A DNA stretch of 39,293 nt from CAWIOX01 sp963837775 (lineage in GTDB: Bacteria > Pseudomonadota > Gammaproteobacteria > Burkholderiales > Burkholderiaceae_D): positions 1-39,293 of the forward strand of contig CAWIOX010000015.1 of the NCBI GenBank assembly GCA_963837775.1, written 5' to 3'. Below the pieces are notes generated by a model. That model saw only the letters and a program-made list of their open reading frames with translations, was not told the DNA's origin and did not search any database. Position 1 is the stretch's first letter. Every line of letters starts with the position of its first letter. Positions 24,342-32,551 of the stretch are shown piece by piece. Made by a program: the position numbers and the translations under genes.

Positions 24342-25289
24342 TTATTGTGCAGGTGCAATGAAGCCGGTCTCGCCCGGTCCCGGACTCGGATCCGGTGCGC
24401 CGAACAGGAGGCTTTGCGGCTGCTGGTTGAACTTGTCCAGGGTGCGGTTCAAGACGCGCATCGAGCTGCGCGCCTCATTGGTGAGCAAATTGACGCGCGG
24501 CAGCGCATCCTGTTCGACGCTGCCGGCCAGCGTACTGAGCTGCTCTGCGCTGCTGGTGATTTTCGTCAGCGCGCCGTCCGGCGCCTGCAGCTTGCGCGTC
24601 AGCTGATTCAGATTGTCGGCAAACAGCGTGGCCTGCTGCGAGACGGTCGAAATGGATGCCAGCGCCTGCTCCATCTGCGCTGCCATCGCCGGCAACCGGT
24701 CCAGGGTCGGATTGAGCTGCTTCGGAATCGACTCGAATTCCTGCGCGGTTTTGCTGACGTGGTCAAAGGCGGCGATCATGCTTTTCTGGTTGGCCGGCGC
24801 CAGCAGCGTATTGAAGCGTTCGGCAACCTCCCCCATGTGTTCCAGGATAGCGGCGCTACTGGTCTGGATCTTGTCCAGCAGGCTGGGCCGGATTTCGATG
24901 CGCGCCAGATGCTTCTTGTCGCTGGGCAGCCGCACCGGTTTGCTGCCGTCGTCATCGATTTGTACGAATGCGATCCCGGTCACGCCCTGATAACCCAGAG
25001 TTGCGTAAGCCGATTGCGTGATCGGCGTGTCCGGATTGACGCTGATTTCCACCAGGATTTCGCCCGGCACTTGCGGATTGAAGCGGATGTCATCGACCTT
25101 GCCGACATCCAGCCCGCGATAACGCACCGCCGCTTGCGGGTTCAGCCCGGGAATCGAAAGCCGGGTCGCTATTTCATACGGCACCCGATCGACCCGGTCC
25201 TGGTTGAACCACATCGCCAGCAACATGGTCGCCGCCAGCAGCGTGATGGTGAACAGGCCCGCCATCAAGGCATGGGATTTATTTTCCAT
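24342..25289 (-). CDS. MlaD/MCE-family lipid-transport protein
   Basis: Substrate-binding MCE protein (315 aa) of a Mla-like phospholipid ABC transporter. One N-terminal membrane anchor (MAGLFTITLLAATMLLAMWF, about residues 9-28) leads to one MCE domain (TRLSIPGLNPQAAVRYRGLDVGKVDDIRFNP), which forms hexameric rings in known members. The rest is a long helical region (about residues 130-290) that could form a helical tube or needle as in PqiB/YebT-type proteins, ending in a Pro/Gly-rich tail. It lies 11 nt after the ATPase gene. The helical extension makes it longer than MlaD (about 180 aa). Confidence 0.95.
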   Translation of the reverse strand: MENKSHALMAGLFTITLLAATMLLAMWFNQDRVDRVPYEIATRLSIPGLNPQAAVRYRGLDVGKVDDIRFNPQVPGEILVEISVNPDTPITQSAYATLGYQGVTGIAFVQIDDDGSKPVRLPSDKKHLARIEIRPSLLDKIQTSSAAILEHMGEVAERFNTLLAPANQKSMIAAFDHVSKTAQEFESIPKQLNPTLDRLPAMAAQMEQALASISTVSQQATLFADNLNQLTRKLQAPDGALTKITSSAEQLSTLAGSVEQDALPRVNLLTNEARSSMRVLNRTLDKFNQQPQSLLFGAPDPSPGPGETGFIAPAQ

Positions 25290-25300
25290 AATGGGTTTGC

Positions 25301-26086
25301 CTAAGGCTGATCTTTCAAAGATTCCAGCGCACGCTGGCCGCGCGCACCGAGGAAGAAATTGTCGATAAAGGGGTGGCGCAGCGCCAGCACTTCGCGCAGG
25401 GTGCCGTTGATGATCACATGCTTTTCGGCCAGCACCGCGATCTTGCTCGACAGCGCAAACAGGGTATCGAGGTCATGCGTGACCATCACCACCGTCAAGC
25501 CCAGTTCCCGGTGCAGCGAGCGGATCAGCGCCACGAAGGTTTCCGACATGTCGGGGTCGAGGCCGGCGGTCGGTTCGTCCAGAAAAAGCAATTCCGGCTC
25601 CAGCGCCAGCGCGCGTGCCAGTGCGACGCGCTTGATCATGCCGCCCGACAGATTGGCCGGCATCTTGATCGCATCCTGCGGGCCGAGGCCGACCATGCCG
25701 AGTTTCAGCAGCACCGCGTCGCGGATCAGCGCTTCCGGCAGGGTACGCAGTTCGCGCAGCGGCAGCGCCACATTCTCGAACGCAGTCAGCGACGAGAACA
25801 GCGCGCCATGCTGGAACAACATGCCCCAGCGGCTGCGCAAGGCTTGCAGTTGCGCAGCATCGGCGCGCTGGATGTCTTCCCCGAACAGGCGCACCGTACC
25901 GCTGGTGGGTTTCTGCAAGCCCAGCATCTGGCGCAACACCGTGGTCTTGCCCGAACCGGAGCCGCCAACCAGCGACACGATTTCGCCGCGCCGGATTTCC
26001 AGGTTCAGGTTCTGATGCACGACGAACTGGCCGAACTGCATGCAGATATTGTGCAGCTGGATGATCGGTGTGGTGGCCGTGGTCAT
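25301..26086 (-). CDS. Mla-type ABC transporter ATP-binding protein
   Basis: Cytoplasmic ATPase (261 aa) powering the MCE transporter. Walker A GGSGSGKTT, Q-loop (LFQHGALFSSLTAFENV), signature LSGGMIKR, Walker B ELLFLDEPTAGLD and H-loop VMVTHDLDT are all present. The GALFSSLTAFENVALPL and LSGGMIKRVALARAL wording is typical of MlaF-type ATPases. ATG 26086 overlaps the permease stop by 4 nt (ATGA). The frame is open far upstream inside the permease gene, but that is an antisense-free alternative frame and not real protein. Confidence 0.96.
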   Translation of the reverse strand: MTTATTPIIQLHNICMQFGQFVVHQNLNLEIRRGEIVSLVGGSGSGKTTVLRQMLGLQKPTSGTVRLFGEDIQRADAAQLQALRSRWGMLFQHGALFSSLTAFENVALPLRELRTLPEALIRDAVLLKLGMVGLGPQDAIKMPANLSGGMIKRVALARALALEPELLFLDEPTAGLDPDMSETFVALIRSLHRELGLTVVMVTHDLDTLFALSSKIAVLAEKHVIINGTLREVLALRHPFIDNFFLGARGQRALESLKDQP

Positions 26087-27210
26087 CGGTAGCCGACGCC
26101 GTTGAAGACGATCGCAAACACCGCATCGGCCAGAATCACCACGGTGATCGCGCTCACCACCGAGGTGGTGGTGCCATGCCCCAGGCTTTCGGTATTGGGC
26201 TTGATGCGCAGCCCGAAATGGCAGGCCACCAGTGCAATCAGGCCGCCGAACACCACCCCCTTGCCGAGGCCGATCCAGTAATTCGGCAGCGGTACCGCGT
26301 CCGGCAGCGCTTGCAGGAAATAGATCGGCGACATGTTCAGCTGCAGCTGGGCGGCCGTCATGCCGCCGGCCAGCGCGATCGCATCGGTCCAGATCACCAG
26401 CAAGGGCATCGCCAGCGCCAGCGCCAGCACCTTGGGCAGGATCAGGCGGAAGCCGTGCGGCAGGCCCATCACCAGCATCGCATCCAGTTCTTCGGTGACG
26501 CGCATCACGCCCAGTTGCGCGGTGATCGCGGAACCGGAACGGCCTGCCACCAGAATCGCCGCCAGCAGCGGTCCCAGCTCGCGGATGATGCTCATGCCGA
26601 GGATGTTGACCAGGTAGATGTCGCCGCCGAAGGTATGCAATTGCTGCGCCGACAGGAAGGACAGCACCACGCCGATCAAAAAGCCCACCAGCGCGGTAAT
26701 CCCCAGCGCTTCGAAACCGACATGGAACACATTGGCCGAAATTTCCTTCCACGGCCCGCGCAATGGATGGCGCGCAAAGCGGCCGATGTCGATCAGCAAT
26801 TGGCCGATCAGCAGCAGAAAGCAGTACAGGTGTTCGGCGAAATTCAGCATGCCCCGCCCCAGCGTGCGGATCGCCGCCAGCCGCTGCGGCGGCATTGGCG
26901 GCAGCGCCAGCGGTCCCGCCTGCTGCAGGCGCTTGAAGATATCGTCGCTGCCCGGCGCCAGGGTCAGCTGCGCCGGCCGGCGCTTGCCCCAGGCATTCCA
27001 CAGCAGCTGCGCGCCGATGTGGTCCAGAGCGCCGATGCCGGACAAGTCCCACTGCGCAGCAGCGGCATCCGGCAGCGTCTTGAGCGTGGCCATGATGGCC
27101 GGCATCACGCCGCGCTGCGCCAGCGCCTGGACTTGCCAGATGCCGGTGACCGTGACGCTCGAGCCATGTTGCCGATCGAGGATCAGCCGGGGTTGTTGTT
27201 GGGAGAACAT
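26083..27210 (-). CDS. MlaE-family ABC permease with N-terminal STAS-like domain
   Basis: Permease (375 aa) of the MCE/Mla-type lipid transporter. The first ~110 residues look like a STAS domain (SSVTVTGIWQ, AAAAQWDLSGIGALDHIGAQLLWNAW), normally a separate protein (MlaB) in the E. coli system; here it is fused. The MlaE part has the family signatures GFEALGITALVGFLIGVVLSFLSAQQL, ELGPLLAAILVAGRSGSAITAQLGVMRVTEELDAM and GVVFGGLIALVACHFGLR. It begins the permease-ATPase-MCE-lipoprotein-VanZ order, 49 bp after the tetR-like gene on the same strand. The exact lipid is not known. Confidence 0.95.
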   Translation of the reverse strand: MFSQQQPRLILDRQHGSSVTVTGIWQVQALAQRGVMPAIMATLKTLPDAAAAQWDLSGIGALDHIGAQLLWNAWGKRRPAQLTLAPGSDDIFKRLQQAGPLALPPMPPQRLAAIRTLGRGMLNFAEHLYCFLLLIGQLLIDIGRFARHPLRGPWKEISANVFHVGFEALGITALVGFLIGVVLSFLSAQQLHTFGGDIYLVNILGMSIIRELGPLLAAILVAGRSGSAITAQLGVMRVTEELDAMLVMGLPHGFRLILPKVLALALAMPLLVIWTDAIALAGGMTAAQLQLNMSPIYFLQALPDAVPLPNYWIGLGKGVVFGGLIALVACHFGLRIKPNTESLGHGTTTSVVSAITVVILADAVFAIVFNGVGYR

Positions 27211-27259
27211 TGTTGCAGTGTAAGGGATAAGCGCCGACGCGTCATCCGGGGTGCAAACC

Positions 27260-27901
27260 TCAGCTTGTCACGGCCTGCAACGCGCGCGTGAGCAGCAGGG
27301 TTTCTATGTACGCATCGATGATTTTTTCGCCGTCCTGCACCAGGTCGAAACTGCCCGGCGCGAACAGCCAGTTGGTCAGCAGGCCGCTGATCAGCGAATG
27401 CAGGCCGATGCTGGCCAGACGCGCGTCGAGCGTGGCCGGCAGCTGGCCTTTCGCGATCGCATTCGACAGCAGCAGCTTGTTATTGATGTCGCATTGCTGC
27501 ATCCACTCCTGCTGCCGGATGAAAATCGGATCGGCCGGATCGACGAATTCGCATTTGTGCATCAGGATGTCGAGCACCTTGTTGTAGTGCGGGTTCTCCA
27601 CCGTTTCGCGAAACAGGAAACGGCAGGTGGCGCGCAACTCGCCCAGCGGGTCGCTGGTCTTCTGGTCGACCATCGCATCGCACAGCGTCTGCATCGGCAG
27701 CCGGATGCGCTGGCACATCGCATCGAACAGGTCGGCCTTGTTCTTGAAATGCCAGTAAATCGCGCCGCGCGTCACATCGGCCGCGTCCGCCACGTCGGCC
27801 AGCGAAGTGCTCGACACGCCCTTGGCGTGAAATACGTCCTCCGCCGCATCGAGTATCCGGTCGCGGGTTTCGAGCGCTTTTTCCTTGGTGCATCTTGCCA
27901 T
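27260..27901 (-). CDS. TetR/AcrR-family repressor of the adjacent RND pump
   Basis: TetR-family regulator (213 aa) closest in style to AcrR/TtgR/MexR-type efflux repressors. The N-terminal helix-turn-helix is clear (TRDRILDAAEDVFHAKGVSSTSLADVADAADVTRGAIYWHFKNKADLF). The C-terminal ligand domain begins with LCDAMVDQKTSDPLGELRATCRFLF, typical of the TetR_C_2 (MAATS-type) group. It is divergent from the RND adaptor gene with a 16-bp perfect palindrome in between. It is followed on the same strand by the Mla-type operon after 49 bp, so it might also affect that operon, but no operator was seen there. Confidence 0.93.
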   Translation of the reverse strand: MARCTKEKALETRDRILDAAEDVFHAKGVSSTSLADVADAADVTRGAIYWHFKNKADLFDAMCQRIRLPMQTLCDAMVDQKTSDPLGELRATCRFLFRETVENPHYNKVLDILMHKCEFVDPADPIFIRQQEWMQQCDINNKLLLSNAIAKGQLPATLDARLASIGLHSLISGLLTNWLFAPGSFDLVQDGEKIIDAYIETLLLTRALQAVTS

Positions 27902-27985
27902 TTTGAAACTATCCTATCATTGCGTATAGCTGGTCGCCGATATTATCGGGCTTCTTCAAACATCAGCTGCGTTAAATACAAACAA

Positions 27986-28012
27986 ACATACATTCGCGAA
28001 TGTATATATAAT
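27986..28012. promoter_or_regulatory. TetR/AcrR-type operator overlapping the efflux promoter
   Basis: A 16-bp perfect palindrome TACATTCGCGAATGTA (27989-28004), extendable to 22 bp with one mismatch pair, closely resembles the AcrR operator (TACATACATT...AATGTATG). A perfect -10 TATAAT at 28007-28012 on the plus strand touches its right half, so a bound repressor would block pump transcription. It lies 84 bp from the repressor start and 156 bp from the adaptor start. Confidence 0.85.
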
Positions 28013-28108
28013 AGCAGCAAATTCAGGCTAGTCTTCATACATCGTCGCAATCCGATGACGCGCAACATGAGCGCTGACAGCCATGACGTAACTACGTAAC
28101 TATTAGTA

Positions 28109-28138
28109 CGCCTGCCCGGTGTGGTTCTGCGGCAGGCG
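28109..28138 (+). repeat. Leader hairpin upstream of the efflux adaptor
   Basis: Perfect 8-bp stem CGCCTGCC/GGCAGGCG with a 14-nt loop, 29 bp before the adaptor ATG, in the expected 5' leader. Just before it an 8-bp tandem repeat ACGTAACT-ACGTAACT occurs (28086-28101). Role unknown; it is not followed by a T-tract. Confidence 0.45.
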
Positions 28139-28167
28139 GTTTGACCACCAATTCTGATCGGATTCCC

Positions 28168-29574
28168 ATGAAGCCAGTTCATCGTTTCACACGTATTGCC
28201 GCCGCCGTCGCGCTGCTCTCCGTCATTGCCGGCTGCGGCGACAAGACGGCAGGTGCGCCAAAACCGGGGGCCGGCATGCCGCCGACCGAAGTCGCGGTGG
28301 TCACCGTCGCCACCGAGCGGCTGGCGGTCAGCAATGAATTGCCGGGCCGGCTGGAAGCCAACCGGGTCGCGCAGGTGCGGGCCCGGGTGCCGGGCATCGT
28401 GCTCAAGCGCAGCTTCACCGAAGGCAGCCAGGTCAAGGCCGGCGATGTGCTGTTCCGCATCGACCCGGCATCGTTCCAGGCCACCCATGACAGCGCGCAG
28501 GCGGCACTGGCCAAGGCCGAAGCGAATCTGGCGCAGGCCAGCCTGAAGCTGCAGCGCTACAAGCCGCTGGTCGAACTCAACGCGATCAGCAAGCAGGAAT
28601 ACGACGATGCGTCAGCGGCGCAAAAGCAGGCCGCCGCCGATGTCGCCGCCGCCAAGGCAGCGCGCCAGACCGCCGGCCTGAATCTGACCTATGCGACCGT
28701 CACCGCGCCGATCTCCGGCCAGATCGGACGCGCGCTGGTGACCGAAGGCGCGCTGGTCGGCCAGGGTGAAGTCACGCCGCTGGCGACGATCCAGCAACTC
28801 GATCCGATCTATGTGAATCTGACCCAGTCCAGCGCCGAATGGCTGCAGCTGCGGCAGGCAATGGCCAGCGGGCAACTGCAGAACGCCGGCAAGGACCAGG
28901 CCAAAGTGACGCTGGTGACCGAGGACGGCAAAGCCTATCCGCAATCCGGCAAGCTGCTGTTTTCCGACATCACGGTCGACGAGAGCACCGGCGCGATCAC
29001 GCTGCGCGCATCGTTCCCGAATCCCGAACATCTGCTGCTGCCGGGCATGTTCGTGCGCGCGCGCCTCGAGCAGGCGGTCAACGAGCACGCGATCAGCGTG
29101 CCGCAACAGGCGGTGCAGCGCACGCCGGACGGCGCCTCGGTGATGCTGGTCGGGGCCGACGGCAAGGTCGTCGCGCAGGCGGTCAAGGCCGATGCCGCGC
29201 AAGGCGATCGCTGGATCGTCAGCCAGGGCTTGAAGGCCGGCGACCGCGTGATCGTCGAAGGCTTGCAGAAAGTCAAGCCGGGCGCGCCGGTCAAGGCGGT
29301 GCCATGGCAGCCGGCCCAGCCAGCCGCCGGCATCGGCATCAGCAGCGGCAACGGCCCAAAAGCCGAGCGCCAAGAGCGCCAACTAAGGGAGCCTCCAGAT
29401 GCCAAAATTCTTCATCGACCGACCGGTATTTGCCTGGGTGCTGGCGCTGTTCATCCTGCTCGCCGGCGCGCTCTCGATCACCAAGCTGCCGATCTCGCAA
29501 TACCCGAGCATCGCACCGCCGCAAGTCGTCATCACCGCGGTCTATCCGGGCGCTTCGGCCCAGACCCTGGATGA
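28168..29574 (+). CDS. RND efflux periplasmic adaptor, with apparent frame break at the C-terminus
   Basis: Membrane-fusion lipoprotein (AcrA/MexA/TtgA-like) that joins the inner-membrane pump to the outer-membrane channel. Signal with lipobox IAGC, barrel-sandwich/lipoyl halves (ARVPGIVLKRSFTEGSQVKAGDVLFRIDP, TYATVTAPISGQIGRALVTEGALV), helical hairpin (about residues 100-165) and beta-barrel (NPEHLLLPGMFVRARLEQAVNEHAI) are intact. Near 29355-29380 the frame shifts: the expected end, in the other frame, is AKSAN with TAA at 29384-29386, just before the RND Shine-Dalgarno. As read, the frame runs 176 nt into the RND gene to 29574. Removing one base (for example in CCC of GGCCCAAAAG) gives a normal 405-aa protein. 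Confidence 0.93.
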   Translation: MKPVHRFTRIAAAVALLSVIAGCGDKTAGAPKPGAGMPPTEVAVVTVATERLAVSNELPGRLEANRVAQVRARVPGIVLKRSFTEGSQVKAGDVLFRIDPASFQATHDSAQAALAKAEANLAQASLKLQRYKPLVELNAISKQEYDDASAAQKQAAADVAAAKAARQTAGLNLTYATVTAPISGQIGRALVTEGALVGQGEVTPLATIQQLDPIYVNLTQSSAEWLQLRQAMASGQLQNAGKDQAKVTLVTEDGKAYPQSGKLLFSDITVDESTGAITLRASFPNPEHLLLPGMFVRARLEQAVNEHAISVPQQAVQRTPDGASVMLVGADGKVVAQAVKADAAQGDRWIVSQGLKAGDRVIVEGLQKVKPGAPVKAVPWQPAQPAAGIGISSGNGPKAERQERQLREPPDAKILHRPTGICLGAGAVHPARRRALDHQAADLAIPEHRTAASRHHRGLSGRFGPDPG

Positions 29575-32551
29575 CAGCGTGACCAGCCTGATCGAACAGG
29601 AAATGAACGGCGCCGACGGCCTGCAATACATGGAGTCGCAGAGCCAGGCCAACGGCCAGGTGCAGATCACCGTCACCTTCGCCAACGAAATCAATCCCGA
29701 CCTGGCCGCCGTCGACGTCCAGAACCGCCTGAAGCGGGTCGAGTCGCGCCTGCCGCAAGCGGTCACCCAGCAGGGCGTGCAGGTCACCAAGTCGCGCAGC
29801 AACTTCCTGATGTTCGTCACGCTGTCGTCGACCGATGGCCGGCTCGACCCGATCGCGCTGGGCGACTATCTGTCGCGCAATGTGGTCAACGAGATCAAGC
29901 GCATTCCGGGCGTCGGCAATGCGCAGCTGTTCGGCACCGAGCAGGCGATGCGGATCTGGATCGACCCGGTCAAGCTGGCCGGCCTGAAACTGACGCCGGC
30001 CGATGTGGCGGCCGCGATCAAGGGCCAGAACGCGCAAGTCGCATCCGGTTCGCTGGGCGCGTTGCCGAATCCTGAATCGCAGCAGATCACCGCCAGCGTG
30101 GTGGTGTCCGGCCAGTTGTCGACGCCGGAAGAGTTCGGCAAGGTCGTGCTGCGCGCCAATCCGGACGGCTCGGTGGTGCGGCTGCGCGACGTCGCCCGCA
30201 TCGCGATCGGCGGCCAGACTTACGACACCCGGGCCCGCATCGACGGCAAGCCGATTTCAGCGTTTGCGGTGCTGCCGTCGCCGACCTCGAATGCGCTGGC
30301 CACCGCCCGCGCGGTGCGCGCCAAGATGGAAGAATTGTCGAAATTCTTCCCGCCCGGCGTCAAGTTCGAAGTGCCTTACGACACCTCGAAGTTCGTCCAG
30401 ATCTCGATCGAGGAAGTGGTCAAGACCCTGCTCGAAGCGATCGTGCTGGTGTTCCTGGTGATGTACCTGTTCCTGCAGAACATGCGCTACACGCTGATTC
30501 CGACCATCGTGGTGCCGGTCGCGCTGATGGGCACCTTCGCCACCATGCTGGGGCTCGGTTTCTCGATCAATGTGCTGACCATGTTCGGCATGGTGCTGGC
30601 GATCGGCATCCTGGTCGATGATGCGATCGTGGTGGTCGAAAACGTCGAGCGCATCATGCGCGAAGAAGGCTTGTCGCCGCGCGATGCGACCCGCAAGGCG
30701 ATGGGCCAGATCACCGGCGCGATCATCGGCATCACGCTGGTGCTGATCGCGGTGTTCATCCCGATGGCGTTCTTCGGCGGCGCGGTCGGCGCGATCTACC
30801 GCCAGTTCTCGCTGTCGATGGTGGCATCGATGGGCTTCTCGGCGCTGATGGCATTGACGCTGACGCCGGCGCTGTGCGCGACGCTGCTCAAACCGATCGC
30901 CGCCGGCGAGCATCACGAGAAGACTGGCTTCTTCGGCTGGTTCAATCGCCGCTTCAGCAGCACCGCCAGCGGCTATCAGGGTACGGTCGCGCGCATGCTG
31001 GGCAAGACCGGGCGCTACATGGTGGTGTACGGCCTGATCCTGGTCTGCGTCGGCCTGCTGTATGCGCGCCTGCCGTCGTCGTTCCTGCCGGCCGAAGACC
31101 AGGGCTACCTGATCACCAACATCCAGCTGCCGCCGGGCGCGTCCGCCAACCGCACGCTGGACGTGATCAAGCAGGTCGAGGAGCATTTCCTGAAGCAGCC
31201 GGGGGTCGCGCATGTGATCGGCGTCACCGGCTTCAGCTTCTCCGGCAGCGGCCAGAATGCCGGCCTGGCATTCATCCCGCTGAAGGACTGGAGCGAGCGC
31301 GGCCCCGAACAGTCGGCCAGCGCGATTGCCGGCGCCGCATTCGGACGCTTCATGCAGATCCGCGACGCGATCGTGTTCCCGATCAGCCCGCCGCCGATTC
31401 CCGAACTGGGCAATGCGACCGGCTTCACCTTCCGCCTGCAGGACCGCGCCGGCCTCGGCCATGCGGCGCTGCTGGCGGCGCGCAACCAGTTGCTGGGCAT
31501 GGCCGCGCAGAGCAAGGTGCTCAAGGGCGTGCGTCCCGAGGGGCTGGAAGACACGCCGCAACTGCAGCTCGATATCGACCGCGACAAGGCCAGCGCGCTG
31601 GGCCTGAACTATGCCGACATCAACAGCACGCTGTCGAACGCGCTGGGTTCGGCCTACATCAACGATTTCGCCAGCCAGGGCCGCCAGCAGCGCGTGATCA
31701 TGCAGATCGATGCGCCGCAACGGCTGCAGCCGGAAGACATCAAGAACCTGTACGTGCGCAACAAGCAGGCAACGATGGTGCCGTTTTCCGCGTTCTCCAG
31801 CACCAAATGGGATAACGGGCCGGTGCAGCTGATCCGCTACAACGGCTATCCGGCGATGAAGATCTCCGGCGAAGCGGCGCCCGGCCTGAGCAGCGGCGAT
31901 GCGATGGCCGAGATGGCCAGCCTGGCCGCCAAACTGCCGACCGGCATCGGTTTCGAATGGACCGGCCAGTCGCGCGAAGAAGTGATATCCGGCTCGCAGG
32001 CACCGGCGCTGTTTGCGCTGTCGCTGGTGGTCGTGTTCCTGTGTCTGGCCGCGCTGTACGAGAGCGCGTCGATCCCGGTCTCGATCCTGCTGGTGGTGCC
32101 GCTCGGGATACTCGGCGCGCTGCTCGGCGTGACGCTGCGCGGGATGCCGAACGACGTGTACTTCAAGGTCGGCCTGATCGCCACCATCGGCCTGTCGGCC
32201 AAGAACGCGATCCTGATCATCGAGTTCGCGAAAGACCTGCAGGCGCAGGGCATGGGCCTGATTGAAGCGACGCTGGAAGCGGTGCATCTGCGCTTCCGCC
32301 CGATCATCATGACCTCGCTGGCCTTCATCCTCGGCGTGCTGCCGCTGGTGGTCGCCAGCGGCGCCGGTTCGGCCGCGCAGCGCGCGATCGGCACCGGCGT
32401 CATGTTCGGCATGATTTCGGCCACGCTGCTGGCGGTGTTCCTGGTGCCGGTATTCTTTGTCGTGATCCGTACTTTCTTCAAGGGCAGCGAGCGCCAGCGG
32501 CGCATGTACGCCGCCCATCTGGAAACCAATGAAGGAATCAAGCATGATTAA
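29399..32551 (+). CDS. RND-family multidrug efflux transporter (HAE1, AcrB-like)
   Basis: Proton-driven inner-membrane trimeric pump (1050 aa, full length) for drugs and other amphiphiles. It starts MPKFFIDRPVFAWVLALFI, the classic AcrB N-terminus. Proton-relay residues are present: GILVDDAIVVVENVER in TM4 (two Asp) and GLSAKNAILIIEFAKD in TM10 (Lys). Twelve membrane segments and two large periplasmic loops are evident (VFPISPPPIPELGNATGFTF is the well-known conserved docking-region stretch). AGGGAG lies 7 nt before the ATG. It overlaps the outer-membrane factor gene by 8 nt. The exact substrate range cannot be predicted. Confidence 0.98.
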   Translation: MPKFFIDRPVFAWVLALFILLAGALSITKLPISQYPSIAPPQVVITAVYPGASAQTLDDSVTSLIEQEMNGADGLQYMESQSQANGQVQITVTFANEINPDLAAVDVQNRLKRVESRLPQAVTQQGVQVTKSRSNFLMFVTLSSTDGRLDPIALGDYLSRNVVNEIKRIPGVGNAQLFGTEQAMRIWIDPVKLAGLKLTPADVAAAIKGQNAQVASGSLGALPNPESQQITASVVVSGQLSTPEEFGKVVLRANPDGSVVRLRDVARIAIGGQTYDTRARIDGKPISAFAVLPSPTSNALATARAVRAKMEELSKFFPPGVKFEVPYDTSKFVQISIEEVVKTLLEAIVLVFLVMYLFLQNMRYTLIPTIVVPVALMGTFATMLGLGFSINVLTMFGMVLAIGILVDDAIVVVENVERIMREEGLSPRDATRKAMGQITGAIIGITLVLIAVFIPMAFFGGAVGAIYRQFSLSMVASMGFSALMALTLTPALCATLLKPIAAGEHHEKTGFFGWFNRRFSSTASGYQGTVARMLGKTGRYMVVYGLILVCVGLLYARLPSSFLPAEDQGYLITNIQLPPGASANRTLDVIKQVEEHFLKQPGVAHVIGVTGFSFSGSGQNAGLAFIPLKDWSERGPEQSASAIAGAAFGRFMQIRDAIVFPISPPPIPELGNATGFTFRLQDRAGLGHAALLAARNQLLGMAAQSKVLKGVRPEGLEDTPQLQLDIDRDKASALGLNYADINSTLSNALGSAYINDFASQGRQQRVIMQIDAPQRLQPEDIKNLYVRNKQATMVPFSAFSSTKWDNGPVQLIRYNGYPAMKISGEAAPGLSSGDAMAEMASLAAKLPTGIGFEWTGQSREEVISGSQAPALFALSLVVVFLCLAALYESASIPVSILLVVPLGILGALLGVTLRGMPNDVYFKVGLIATIGLSAKNAILIIEFAKDLQAQGMGLIEATLEAVHLRFRPIIMTSLAFILGVLPLVVASGAGSAAQRAIGTGVMFGMISATLLAVFLVPVFFVVIRTFFKGSERQRRMYAAHLETNEGIKHD

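Noticed and set aside
25301..27052. 583-aa frame fusing upstream sequence to the ABC ATPase
   Set aside because: The upstream part overlaps the MlaE permease gene in another frame; the permease has clear family motifs and the ATPase has its own ATG at 26086.
28141..28167. Upstream start for the efflux adaptor
   Set aside because: It would add nine residues before a good lipoprotein signal beginning MKPVHRFTRIAAAVALL; the ATG at 28168 is the natural start.
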